From: an uncultured Burkholderiales bacterium
Lineage (GTDB): Bacteria > Pseudomonadota > Gammaproteobacteria > Burkholderiales > Burkholderiaceae_C
NCBI GenBank assembly: GCA_945952065.1
Contig: CAMFGY010000023.1
Coordinates: forward strand, 1 to 64,000
DNA length: 64,000 bases
Reading direction: 5' to 3'
Part shown: positions 16,847-25,610 of the stretch, piece after piece
How positions within the stretch are numbered: the first letter of the stretch is position 1
How the letters are laid out: each line of letters begins with the position of its first letter
The notes under the pieces: model-generated
The model's database searches: none
What the model was told of the DNA's origin: nothing
The model's input: only the letters and a program-made list of their open reading frames with translations
Translations under genes and position numbers: made by a program

Positions 16847-19183
16847 TCAGCGTGCCAAACCCGAAACGCCGGAGGCCGCGGGATGTAGGCCCATGGCGCC
16901 AGTGGGCATCGGGCTTGCACCTTGTGTGTTTGCGCCGCTTGGCCCGGCTCCCATAGGCGCAGCAGACTCCATGCCCAAGGCCTTGATTCCCGCCTCGCCG
17001 GCAAACTCTTCAAAGCTCCAGTCGGCCCCGCTGTGCACCAAACCGTCGACCGGCTGCAACTCGCGCACGGCTTGCTGGCGCAGGGCCACGCTCATGGTTT
17101 CTATCCAAACGGGCAGCGCCAAGCCGCCGCCGGTTTCCCGGTCGCCCAAGGGCCGAGGCTGGTCATAGCCAATCCAGACCACAGCCGCCAAATTGGGTTG
17201 GAAGCCGGCGAACCAGGCGTCAACCGCATCGTTGGTGGTACCGGTCTTGCCATACAGGTCTGGACGCTTGAGGCTGGCTTGGGCTCGCGCTGCCGTGCCG
17301 CTGCGTGTCACCTCTTGCAAAAGACTGTTGGTCAAGAAGGCATTGCGCGCTGAAATCGCGCGGTTCTCTTCGGACAGGGGCACATCGGGCGCTTGGAACA
17401 GCACAGCGCCCTTGCTGTCCACAATGCGGGCGATGACGAGCGGGGCGATACGGTAGCCGCCGTTGGCAAAGACCGCGTAAGCGCTGGCCATCTGCAGGGG
17501 CGTCACGCTGCCCGAACCGAGGGCCAAGGTCAGGTTGTCGGGCTGCTTGTCTACATCAAGGCCAAATTGCCCGGCCCAGGCCCGTGCTTTTGCCGGGCCG
17601 ACCAATTCCATCAATCGGATCGTGACCATGTTTTTGGATCGAGCCAAGGCTTGGCGCACCGTCATCGGGCCATCAAAGCTGCCGTCGTAGTTCTTGGGCT
17701 CCCAATCGCCCCGGATCAACGGGGCGTCATTGACCAAGGTTTGGGGGGAAACACCTTGCTCCAAAGCCGCGGAATAGACCAAGGGTTTGAAGCTGGAACC
17801 GGGTTGGCGCCAAGCTTGGGTCACGTGGTTGAACTGATTTTTGCTGAAGTCAAAGCCGCCGACCAGCGCATGCACCCGGCCGGTCTGGGGTTCCAAGGCC
17901 ACCACAGCGCCTTCGGCTTCCGGCAATTGCAGCAAGGTCCAAGCCCCCTTGGGTTCGGATTTGCTGGGGGCTGCACGCATCACACGCACGATGGAGCCGC
18001 GCCGTATGCGCAGGCCGTCTTTGGCCTTTTCCGACAAGGCGGCTTGCAAATGGCGCAGGTTTTCTGCCGCGATCTGCACATCTTCGCCGCTTTGCAAGGT
18101 GGCCAGCACCTGACCCTTGCCATTCACTTCGGTCACGACCGCAGCGCGCAATTCATCCAGGTCGGGGTGTTCCGCCAAGGCTTGGGCAATCGCCGCGTCC
18201 TGTTCAGCGGCATCCTTGGGCAGATCGACAAAGCCCTCGGGGCCGCGGTAAGGCTTGCGGCGTTCCAAATCCAGCAGGCTGCGCCGCAAGGCCTTGTAGG
18301 CGGCGGTTTGCTCGGCGGCGATCAAGGTGGTGTAGACCTTCAGTCCGCGGGTGTAAGCCTCGTCGCCGAATTGGGCGTGCACGACCTGGCGCGCCATCTC
18401 GGCAGCGTATTCAGCGTGGATGCGGGCGTCTTGGGCGCTGCGAATGTGCAGTGTCTGGGCTTTGGCCTGCTCCAGTTGGCTTGGCGTGATCAAGCCCAGC
18501 TCTTGCATACGCGCCAGCACCACCGCCTGACGGCGCTTGGCCCGCTCCAAATTGACCACGGGGTTGGCGTAGGCGGGGTTGGGCGGCAAGCCGGCCAGCA
18601 GCGCCGTTTCCGCCAAGTTCAGCTGTTTGAGTGATTTGCCGAAGTAGATGTCGGCCGCGGCTTCAAAGCCGTAGGCCCGCTGACCCAAGTAGATCTGGTT
18701 CATATAGATTTCCAGAATCTGCTGCTTGCTCAGCTGACTCTCCATCTTCAGCGCCAGCAAGACCTCGACGAATTTGCGGGTGTAGACCTTCTTTTTGCTC
18801 AGATAAACGGTGCGGGCCAACTGCTGGGTGATGGTGGAGCCACCTTGGCTGCGCGGGCGAAACAGGTTGGCCAGCACTGCGCGCGCCACCCCTTGCAAGT
18901 AGATGCCGTGGTGCTCATAAAAGGCATGATCCTCGATCGCCAGCAAGGCCTGCTGCATCTGTTGCGGGATCTGCTCAAGCGGCAGGTACTTACGGCGCTC
19001 GGCGCCGAACTCGCCGATCAAGACTTCGTCAGCGGTGTAAACGCGCAGCGGCTGCTTGGGTTGATAGTCGCTCAGCTCGGCGATATCGGGCAGGGTGGGG
19101 TAGATCAAGACTGCCGCCACACCCAGCAGCAACACGATCACAGCCAGCGCCGCAGCGCTGATCATCAGCAGTTTTTTCTTCAA
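16847..19183 (-). CDS. mrcA: Penicillin-binding protein 1A (bifunctional transglycosylase/transpeptidase)
   Basis: A 778-residue class A PBP that polymerises and cross-links peptidoglycan in the periplasm, anchored by an N-terminal helix ('ALAVIVLLLGVAAVLIYP'). The glycosyltransferase domain (about 50-230) carries 'EDHAFYEHHGI' with its catalytic Glu, 'GGSTITQQLART' and 'KMESQLSKQQILEIYMNQIYLG'. The transpeptidase has the SxxK motif in 'PGSSFKPL' near 463, SxN in 'ARSKNM' and 'YGKTGTTNDAVDAWF' near 643. The Ala/Gly/Pro/Met-rich C-terminal tail is variable in the family. The annotated start is TTG (19183); an ATG six codons in (19165) is an alternative. Confidence 0.95.
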   Translation of the reverse strand: MKKKLLMISAAALAVIVLLLGVAAVLIYPTLPDIAELSDYQPKQPLRVYTADEVLIGEFGAERRKYLPLEQIPQQMQQALLAIEDHAFYEHHGIYLQGVARAVLANLFRPRSQGGSTITQQLARTVYLSKKKVYTRKFVEVLLALKMESQLSKQQILEIYMNQIYLGQRAYGFEAAADIYFGKSLKQLNLAETALLAGLPPNPAYANPVVNLERAKRRQAVVLARMQELGLITPSQLEQAKAQTLHIRSAQDARIHAEYAAEMARQVVHAQFGDEAYTRGLKVYTTLIAAEQTAAYKALRRSLLDLERRKPYRGPEGFVDLPKDAAEQDAAIAQALAEHPDLDELRAAVVTEVNGKGQVLATLQSGEDVQIAAENLRHLQAALSEKAKDGLRIRRGSIVRVMRAAPSKSEPKGAWTLLQLPEAEGAVVALEPQTGRVHALVGGFDFSKNQFNHVTQAWRQPGSSFKPLVYSAALEQGVSPQTLVNDAPLIRGDWEPKNYDGSFDGPMTVRQALARSKNMVTIRLMELVGPAKARAWAGQFGLDVDKQPDNLTLALGSGSVTPLQMASAYAVFANGGYRIAPLVIARIVDSKGAVLFQAPDVPLSEENRAISARNAFLTNSLLQEVTRSGTAARAQASLKRPDLYGKTGTTNDAVDAWFAGFQPNLAAVVWIGYDQPRPLGDRETGGGLALPVWIETMSVALRQQAVRELQPVDGLVHSGADWSFEEFAGEAGIKALGMESAAPMGAGPSGANTQGASPMPTGAMGLHPAASGVSGLAR

Positions 19184-19343
19184 GTGCAGTCTCGACTGGG
19201 CTGAGCGCCAAAGGAGGAGGGAAATCGGGGCGCTTGCGCAAAGCTGCGATTATGGCGGGCTGTGTCGCTGCGACCGCTTTCCTGTGCAAAGGTTCAGATC
19301 CTCAGACCTTGGGCACAATTTTTTGGAGTTTTGAAAAATCAAT

Positions 19344-20330
19344 ATGCAACGCAGAACCCTGCTTGGCGCCGCTCTGGGCGCTCCCTGCTTGTCGCTTCCC
19401 GGAACGGGACTGGCCGCAGCGCCGTCCGCCCAAGAGGGCTATCCCAACCGCCCCATCACCCTGATTTGCCCTTGGCCTGCCGGCGGTGCGAGTGATGCCG
19501 TCATGCGGGCCTTTGGCGACAGTGCCGCCAAGACTCTGGGCGTGCCGGTGTTGGTGGAGAACCGCGCCGGCGTGGGCGGGACCTTGGGCGCCATGGCCAT
19601 GGTGCAGGCCAAGCCCGATGGCTACACCTTGACCCAACTGCCGCTGGGGGTTTACCGCCTGCCGCATATGCAAAAAACCGCTTTCGATCCGCTCAAGGAT
19701 TTGACCCATATCGTGGGGCTGAGCGGCTACACCTTTGGTTTGGCGGCCAGTTGGGATGCGCCGTTCAAGACGCTCAAAGAAATGGTGAGTTGGGCCAAAG
19801 CCCATCCCGGTCAACTCAGTTACGGCCATACCGGTACCGGCACCACCCCGCATTTGGCTTTTGAGGAGTTTGCCAATCTGGCCGGCTTCAAAACCCAGGA
19901 CGTGCCTTTCAAAGGCTCGCCCGAAATCACACAGGCCCTGCTGGGCGGCCACATTCCCTTGATGTGCGGGACCTTGGAGTTCATGCCGCATGTCAAGGCG
20001 GGCAAGCTGCGTTTTCTGGCCACACTCAGCCGCGAGCGCTACAAAGCCTTTCCGGAGGTGCCCACCGTCAAGGAGAGCGGTTGGGACACGATTTGTGAGT
20101 CGCCATTCGGCATTGGTGGCCCCAAGGGCATGGATCCAGCGGTGGTGCGGGTGCTTCACGACGCATTCAAAAAGACCTTGGATGACGCCCGGGTGCGCGA
20201 GATATTGGACAAGTTCTACCAGCCCATGCTGTACCTCAGCACCGAGGCCTATGGGCGTTATGCGCAGCGAACGTTTGAGGCCGAGCGGCTGACCATTGAG
20301 CGCATGGGTTTGGCCAGGAAGAGCGCGTGA
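19344..20330 (+). CDS. Bug/TctC family tripartite tricarboxylate transporter substrate-binding protein (orphan)
   Basis: 328 residues. The N-terminus is 'MQRRTLLGAALGAPCLSLPGTGLAAA', a twin-arginine-like or Sec export signal. The mature part opens 'YPNRPITLICPWPAGGASDAVMRAF', the standard Bug signature. 'VENRAGVGGTLGAMAMVQAKPDGYTL' and 'PFKGSPEITQALLGGHIPL' follow. These periplasmic proteins bind carboxylates, amides or nicotinate-like ligands. No TctA/TctB membrane subunits are in the window, as is common for Burkholderiales, so the partner and ligand are unknown. sbcB starts 36 bp downstream on the same strand. Confidence 0.9.
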   Translation: MQRRTLLGAALGAPCLSLPGTGLAAAPSAQEGYPNRPITLICPWPAGGASDAVMRAFGDSAAKTLGVPVLVENRAGVGGTLGAMAMVQAKPDGYTLTQLPLGVYRLPHMQKTAFDPLKDLTHIVGLSGYTFGLAASWDAPFKTLKEMVSWAKAHPGQLSYGHTGTGTTPHLAFEEFANLAGFKTQDVPFKGSPEITQALLGGHIPLMCGTLEFMPHVKAGKLRFLATLSRERYKAFPEVPTVKESGWDTICESPFGIGGPKGMDPAVVRVLHDAFKKTLDDARVREILDKFYQPMLYLSTEAYGRYAQRTFEAERLTIERMGLARKSA

Positions 20331-20366
20331 ATTTCAGATTGAAGACCATCGGTTAATCTGCACACT

Positions 20367-21809
20367 ATGAATCCGATGACTTTTTTCTGGCACGACTACG
20401 AGACTTTTGGGCGCGTGCCGCGGCGCGACCGTCCCTCCCAGTTTGCGGGGGTGCGCACCGATGCCGATTTGAACGAGATCGCTGAGCCGGTGATGGTGTA
20501 CTGCCAACCGGCGCCTGACTATTTGCCCGACCCTGAAGCCTGTATGTTGACCGGCATCTTGCCGCAGACCTGTTTGGCGCAAGGGCTTGCAGAGCATGAC
20601 TTTGCCGCTCGGATCGAGGCCGCCTTGTCCGAGCCGGGCACCGTGGGGGTGGGCTACAACTCCATTCGCTTTGACGATGAGGTCACGCGGCATTTGTTCT
20701 GGCGCAATCTGATCGACCCCTATGCGCGTGAATGGCAAAACGAGTGCGGGCGCTGGGACCTCTTGGATGTGGTGCGTTGCGCCTACGCTTTGCGCCCGGA
20801 CGGTCTGGTGTGGCCCACGCACGAAGATGGTCGCCCCTCGTTCAAGCTGGAGCATCTGAGTGCGGCCAATGGCTTGGTGCACGAGGCCGCGCACGACGCG
20901 CTCAGCGATGTGCGGGCCACCATTGCCTTGGCCAAACGCTTGAAGACGGCGCAGCCCAAGCTGTTCGAGTTCTGCCTGAAGCTGCGCAAAAAAGACGCCG
21001 TCTGGGCCGAAATCGGCGTGGGCCGGCCCTTCTTGCACATTTCCGGCATGTACGGGCCGGAGCGGGGTTGCATGGCCATGGTCTGGCCTTTGGCCCCGCA
21101 TCCCAGCAATAAGAATGAGTTGATCGTCTGGGACTTGGCCACCGACCCCAGCGAATTGCTGAGCTTGAACGCCGCGGACATTCGGGCACGCTTGTTCATC
21201 AAACAAGAGGATTTGCCGCAGGGGCAAAGCCGCTTGCCGATCAAGACCATCCATATCAACAAGTCGCCGGTGGTGATTGGCAATCTCAAGACCCTGAGTC
21301 CCGAGATGGCGCAGCGCTGGGGCCTGGACATCGCCCAGGGCTTGCAGCATGCGCAACTGCTGATGGCCAAGGGGCGCTTGTTGGACGGGCTTTGGGGCGA
21401 GGTCTACAAGCGCGAATCTGCTGCTGAGACGCCGGATGTGGATGAAGACCTTTACGGCGGTTTTATCGGCCCGGAGGATCGGCGTGCATTGCAGCGTTTA
21501 CGCAGCATGAGCCCTGAGCAACTCAGCCAGCGTGCTGCCGAGGGCAAGCTCAGCTTCAATGACCCGCGTTTGGACGAGTTGGTGTTTCGCTACCGTGCCC
21601 GCAACTGGCCAGACAGTTTGAATGCGTCGGAGCACGAACGCTGGCAAGCGCATTGCGTCCATCGTTTGCATGAAAGCACCAGCGGCGGCTTGACGGTGAG
21701 CGCGTTTTTTGACCGATTGGATCAGCTCAACGAAAGCGCCGATGAACGGGGTCAGGACTTGCTCGCGGCGCTCTACGACTATGCCGAGCAGATCGCTCCC
21801 AGCGTTTGA
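20367..21809 (+). CDS. sbcB: Exodeoxyribonuclease I
   Basis: A 480-residue 3'-5' single-strand DNA exonuclease of recombination and repair. The DEDDh motifs are clear: Exo I in 'FFWHDYETFG' (D, E), Exo II in 'GYNSIRFDDE', and Exo III in 'HDALSDVRATIALAK' (H, D). The central SH3-like and C-terminal helical domains typical of ExoI follow ('NKSPVVIGNLKTL', 'RYRARNWPDSLN'). Length matches the E. coli protein. It follows the Bug gene with a 36-bp gap that contains little regulatory sequence, so co-transcription is possible though functionally unexpected. Confidence 0.95.
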   Translation: MNPMTFFWHDYETFGRVPRRDRPSQFAGVRTDADLNEIAEPVMVYCQPAPDYLPDPEACMLTGILPQTCLAQGLAEHDFAARIEAALSEPGTVGVGYNSIRFDDEVTRHLFWRNLIDPYAREWQNECGRWDLLDVVRCAYALRPDGLVWPTHEDGRPSFKLEHLSAANGLVHEAAHDALSDVRATIALAKRLKTAQPKLFEFCLKLRKKDAVWAEIGVGRPFLHISGMYGPERGCMAMVWPLAPHPSNKNELIVWDLATDPSELLSLNAADIRARLFIKQEDLPQGQSRLPIKTIHINKSPVVIGNLKTLSPEMAQRWGLDIAQGLQHAQLLMAKGRLLDGLWGEVYKRESAAETPDVDEDLYGGFIGPEDRRALQRLRSMSPEQLSQRAAEGKLSFNDPRLDELVFRYRARNWPDSLNASEHERWQAHCVHRLHESTSGGLTVSAFFDRLDQLNESADERGQDLLAALYDYAEQIAPSV

Positions 21810-21976
21810 GTCGGGTCTGGCGGCGCTACCAAAGAGCGCTTGTGCTTGAGGCCAAGCCGGGCCTAGGCCGAAAATGAAGCGAATTCTTGCAACAGTTCGG
21901 GCTATCCACAGGCGCTCAAACCGGGTACACCTGCGATAGTGAACATTCGTTGTGGCCACCGACAAAGGAGTAGCAG

Positions 21977-22918
21977 ATGCAAGCCAAGTCAGAAGTCAGC
22001 CCCGACCTTGCGGGCGACCGGGTCGCAGCACGCATGCAGGCGCTGATGGTTCGGGCGCCGATGGCGATTGCTTTCGTCAAAGACGGGCGTTTTGAATCGG
22101 TCAGCGAGCACTTCAATCACCTCTTTGGCCATGGGGATGACACCGATTTGGCGGGCCAAACCACGCGCTGTGTCTACGTTTCGGACGCTGCCCAGACGTC
22201 GGTGCAAGAGCGCATGACCAGTGCGTTTGCCAGCGGCAAGCCGCTGGATGATGAGTTTGAGTATGTGCGCCGCGATGGCAGTCGCTTCTGGGGCCGCTTG
22301 CAAGCAACGCCGGTGCAATGGGATGCGCCTGGCGCAGAGGCGCTTTGGTTGCTGGACGATGTAACCGTCGCACGCCAACAGCGCATGCAACCCACTTGGA
22401 CGGCCAAGCACGATGCCCTGACCGAATTGGCCAATCGTCGCGAGTTCGAGCGTCGTTTGGCCGAGCATGTGGGCAGCCGTCGCCATGAGCCGGTCTCGGT
22501 CTTGTGGGTGGATGTCGACAAGTTCACCGAAGTGGTGGCGGCCATGGGGGCCGAGGTGGGTGACCATTTCCTGTATGGCCTGGGGCAGTTGCTGATCACC
22601 AAGGTGCGTGCTTCCGACTTGGTGGCGCGTCTGGAAGGCGATCACTTTGCGGTTTTGCTGCCCAATTGCGATCAGCATTACGCCGAGATCGTGGCGGAAA
22701 AAATGCGCGCCGGCATTGCCGGCTACCGCCTGCGCTGGGGCTTGCACCGCACCCGGGTCAAAGCCTGTATTGGCGTGGTGCAAATCCAGTCCACGCTGGA
22801 GACGGTGGATGCCGTCATGGGGGCAGCGGTGTTGGCCTGTACCGAGGCCAAGGCGGCCGGGGGCGACAGTGTGCGCGTCTTCATTTCGGCCGGTGGTTTT
22901 GAAGAATTGGCCGGTTGA
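21977..22918 (+). CDS. PAS-GGDEF protein with degenerate GGDEF site
   Basis: 313 residues and no membrane segment. Residues about 15-130 resemble a PAS sensor ('APMAIAFVKDGRFESVSEHFNHLFG', 'YVRRDGSRFWGRLQATPV'). Residues about 145-310 are a GGDEF fold ('DALTELANRREFERRL'). The signature reads EGDHF in 'ARLEGDHFAVLLPN' instead of GGDEF, losing the first Gly and the catalytic Glu. The usual nucleotide-binding 'D.FK.IND' reads 'DVDKFTEVVAAMG'. It is therefore probably not a cyclase but could bind GTP or c-di-GMP, or act as a partner protein. AAGGAG at 21965-21970 sets the ATG. The next gene has a flagellar-type promoter. Confidence 0.85.
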   Translation: MQAKSEVSPDLAGDRVAARMQALMVRAPMAIAFVKDGRFESVSEHFNHLFGHGDDTDLAGQTTRCVYVSDAAQTSVQERMTSAFASGKPLDDEFEYVRRDGSRFWGRLQATPVQWDAPGAEALWLLDDVTVARQQRMQPTWTAKHDALTELANRREFERRLAEHVGSRRHEPVSVLWVDVDKFTEVVAAMGAEVGDHFLYGLGQLLITKVRASDLVARLEGDHFAVLLPNCDQHYAEIVAEKMRAGIAGYRLRWGLHRTRVKACIGVVQIQSTLETVDAVMGAAVLACTEAKAAGGDSVRVFISAGGFEELAG

Positions 22919-22985
22919 TGCAGGGTGCGACCCCGGGGTAAACCCGCAATGCGTGAGGAAATGACGGGATAAAGCCCTTCTTTTC

Positions 22986-23012
22986 TAAAGTTCTGGCGCC
23001 GACTGCCGATGA
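22986..23012 (+). promoter_or_regulatory. FliA (sigma-28) flagellar promoter
   Basis: TAAAGTTC (22986-22993), an 11-bp spacer, then GCCGATGA (23005-23012). The known consensus for FliA is TAAAGTTT-N11-GCCGATAA, so 14 of 16 positions match with the exact spacer. The predicted start of transcription is about 40 bp upstream of the 99-codon rod-like gene at 23057. Confidence 0.85.
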
Positions 23013-23056
23013 ACTGGAAACAATCCAGGCATTCGCCCGCAGTTCGGAGTTTTGCC

Positions 23057-23356
23057 ATGTCCATCGGCCTGTCCACCGCCTTGTCCGGCATCTCGGTTGC
23101 CAACGAGCGTTTGCGCGCTTCGGCGAGCAATATCGCTAGCAGTGGAGCCAGCGACTTTCGTCGCCAACAGGTGCAGGCTCAGACCTTGGAATCGGGGGGC
23201 GTCAAAGGGCAGTTACGCCAAGTCAATGCGGTGGGCAATGCGGCCGAAGCCGATATGGCCACCCAGAAAACCGCCACCTATGCCTTTGTGGCCAATTTGC
23301 GGGTCTTGCAAACCCAGTTGCAAGCCAGCGGCACCATGCTGGACATTCACGCCTGA
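23057..23356 (+). CDS. Small flagellar rod/hook-like protein (Flg_bb_rod termini only)
   Basis: 99 residues. The N-terminus 'MSIGLSTALSGISVANERLRASASNIASSGASDFRRQ' matches the heptad-like N-terminal helix of axial flagellar proteins (FlgB/C/F/G, FlgE). The C-terminus 'TYAFVANLRVLQTQLQASGTMLDI' resembles their C-terminal helix, which normally reads 'Y.AN.kvi.t.d.m....l.i'. The middle domain of rod and hook proteins is absent. It is preceded by GGAG seven bases before the ATG and by a near-consensus FliA promoter, so it is expected to be made with late flagellar genes. No other flagellar gene is near. It may be a rod- or hook-associated accessory; the function is not established. Confidence 0.75.
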   Translation: MSIGLSTALSGISVANERLRASASNIASSGASDFRRQQVQAQTLESGGVKGQLRQVNAVGNAAEADMATQKTATYAFVANLRVLQTQLQASGTMLDIHA

Positions 23357-23388
23357 GCGTTGCGCCGCCCCTGCGTCCCCAGCAGGCT

Positions 23389-25419
23389 TTATTGAAGCGG
23401 CAAATCCAACTCTGCCAAGGTGCCTTGGCCCGCTTCGCTGCTGACCTGGATGCGCCCGTGCAGCAGTTCTTCCACCAGCATGCGCACCACGCTGAGTCCT
23501 AGGCCCGCGCCGACCTTGCCCATCTGACCGCAGAAAAAAGGGTCGAAGATGCGGGGCAGGGCGTCGGCGCTGATGCCGCATCCGTTGTCACGCAGGCTGA
23601 TGCGGACCCGATCGGCCGTTGGCTTCAAGCTGAGCGTCAAGCGCGGCTTGCTGGTCTCTTTCAAGCCGTGATCGATGGCGTTGTCCAACAGTTCCTTCAG
23701 CACATCGCCAAGCGCGTGCATCGCCCCTTGCATGAGCAAGGAATCGGGGATGTCGAGTTGGACCAGGATCTTGCGTTCCATCAAGCGGGGCTGTTCATGG
23801 GCCAAGGCATCACGGAGCAATTGGCTCAGGTCAAAGCGCTGCGCCACTTCTTGCGCACTGTCGAGGGACAAGGCTTTCAGTCGTTGCACCAACTCCGCCG
23901 CGCTCTCCAGCGATCGCTCCACCAAGGAGGAGCATTGGCTCAAGGATGCCGCGGCCTCGCTGAGCGCTTGCTTTTTGATCTGCCCGTCGCGCAGCCAATG
24001 GTGAAGCTCGGTGGCGCGGTCATGGATGACAGAAGCGCCCATGCGCGCATTGCCCAGCGGGGTGTTCAACTCATGGGCCATGCCGACGACCACGCGCCCC
24101 AGCGCCAGTTGCTTTTCCTGCTGCATGACGGTGCGCAGTGCCATTTCCAGTTCTTGGGTGCGGGCGCTGACGCGTGCCTCCAAGGCTTCGTTGGCTTCTT
24201 GCAGGGCGGCCTCGGCGGCACGCCGGATGCTGGCTTCGGCCTGCAATCGGCCCAGGGCCTGACTCAGCTCGGCATTGCGCGCAGCCAATGAATTTTCCAG
24301 CTGTGTGCCTTGGCGGGTCAGTTGTTCATTGGCCAAGCGCATGCGCTGCAGGCTGAAAACATCTTGCATGGCTTGGGTCAAGGTCATGGAGACACTGCGA
24401 ACGCGCTGGCGTTGCAAGCTCAGCAGATTGTGGCTGGCCGAGAGGGCGGCTTGCGCATCGCCGGCGGCCAATCCATGCCGGGCGATCGCGCGCAAGACGT
24501 ACTCGTGCACAAAGCGCAAGGGCTCGGTGATCTGCGCCTGGACTTTGCGCTCGAAGTGCAGCAAAGCCTGCCAGTGCTCGGCGCTGGGCAATTCCCGCCA
24601 AGCAATCAAATGGCTGGAGAATTCCACCGCCCAGGGCGCCCCCGCCACTTGGGACATCAAACTGCTGTTTGGGTGCGCCTTGAGTGCGCGCAGATGAGAC
24701 TTGGCGGCGTGCGGGTCTCCCACCAAGGCCTCCACCAAAGAGAGATTCAAATGGCTCAGCAATGCGTCTTCTTGCAAGCCTTGGCTTTGCGCCAGTTGCA
24801 GCGCTTCATGGTGCAGGGCGAGGCAACGCTGCCAAAGCGCCGCCTCAGGCGGGGCCAGCACCTCATCGGCCAGCACAAAGCAAGCGGTGGCGCCGGTGTT
24901 GAGAAATCGATGCAGAGCGCCAGCTGAAAACGAGGCCCGTTGAGGCAGCAAGGCATCCACCAACTTCAAGAGCTCTTCATGCATCTCGGCCGCCGCCATG
25001 ATGCGTCCGCGTGAGGCTTGGAACTCAAAGCCCAGCAAAGGCTTGCCGGCTTTGACCGTCAGCTCTGAGGCGCGTTCCAGGCTGCTGAGTGCGCCGTGAT
25101 GCAAGCGCATGCGAGATTGCAGCAGGGCCAGGCAGTTCAAGGCCATGGCCTCGATCAAGGGGTCATTCACCTGAAAGGCGGCTTGCTCGCTCAGGTGCAA
25201 GGCTTTTTCCAGCCAGCTCATGCCCATCAACTGGGCATCGGACTGCAGCTGCCACTGCAGGCGCAGCACTTGCAAGAGCAGCGCATCGGCCGTGCTCAGT
25301 GTCTCGGCCTCCAGGCGAAGCAAGACCTGCTGGGCACTGCCCAAATCCATGCTGGCCATGAAGCTTTGAACCTGCTCCAGCGCCGTGCGAGCCAGGACCT
25401 GCGGTGCTGAAATCTTCAT
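23389..25419 (-). CDS. Soluble sensor histidine kinase with N-terminal helical-repeat (TPR-like) region
   Basis: 676 residues from the ATG at 25419, which has AAAGG seven bases upstream (a GTG two codons earlier also fits). Residues 1-330 are helical and TPR-like without obvious transmembrane segments. A long coiled coil follows ('ENSLAARNAELSQALGRLQ', 'EALEARVSARTQELEMAL'). The phosphoacceptor is His near residue 448 in 'VVGMAHELNTPLGN', and the ATPase domain has 'LLDNAIDHGL', 'DNGCGISADALPRIFDPFF' and 'GAGLGLSVVRMLVEE'. It should autophosphorylate in the cytosol. No cognate response regulator is adjacent. The H-box is the same as in the large sensor at 31748. Confidence 0.85.
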   Translation of the reverse strand: MKISAPQVLARTALEQVQSFMASMDLGSAQQVLLRLEAETLSTADALLLQVLRLQWQLQSDAQLMGMSWLEKALHLSEQAAFQVNDPLIEAMALNCLALLQSRMRLHHGALSSLERASELTVKAGKPLLGFEFQASRGRIMAAAEMHEELLKLVDALLPQRASFSAGALHRFLNTGATACFVLADEVLAPPEAALWQRCLALHHEALQLAQSQGLQEDALLSHLNLSLVEALVGDPHAAKSHLRALKAHPNSSLMSQVAGAPWAVEFSSHLIAWRELPSAEHWQALLHFERKVQAQITEPLRFVHEYVLRAIARHGLAAGDAQAALSASHNLLSLQRQRVRSVSMTLTQAMQDVFSLQRMRLANEQLTRQGTQLENSLAARNAELSQALGRLQAEASIRRAAEAALQEANEALEARVSARTQELEMALRTVMQQEKQLALGRVVVGMAHELNTPLGNARMGASVIHDRATELHHWLRDGQIKKQALSEAAASLSQCSSLVERSLESAAELVQRLKALSLDSAQEVAQRFDLSQLLRDALAHEQPRLMERKILVQLDIPDSLLMQGAMHALGDVLKELLDNAIDHGLKETSKPRLTLSLKPTADRVRISLRDNGCGISADALPRIFDPFFCGQMGKVGAGLGLSVVRMLVEELLHGRIQVSSEAGQGTLAELDLPLQ

Positions 25420-25588
25420 CGGCACACCTTTCGGGAATTTGCTCCCGATGCCATGCTTGTATCGGCTCCCTTGCCTTGGCCTACTTCATGCCATGTTCTG
25501 GCCCATTGTCTCCTGAATGTCGCGCTTGGCGTGACTGTGTGATGTCATTTTGATCGGGGCCCTGCCCCTTGTCGCCCCCGGGTTCAAG

Positions 25589-25609
25589 GGGCCGGTCAGA
25601 TGCCGGCCC
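25589..25609. other. Hairpin abutting the cpdB stop codon
   Basis: GGGCCGG-TCAGATG-CCGGCCC, a perfect 7-bp stem lying directly after the cpdB stop on the minus strand. It has no U-tract, so it may stabilise the 3' end or act as a weak terminator. The rest of the interval up to the kinase start shows nothing else. Confidence 0.45.
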
Positions 25610-25610
25610 G

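Noticed and set aside
19344-20330. Calling the Bug protein part of a complete TctCBA transporter
   Set aside because: No TctA or TctB membrane subunit is encoded near it; the flanking genes are mrcA and sbcB.
23389-25560. A second FliA promoter upstream of the soluble histidine kinase, suggested by GCCGATAC on the minus strand
   Set aside because: The sequence 11 bp upstream (AGTAGGCC) does not resemble TAAAGTTT, so only half the signature is present.
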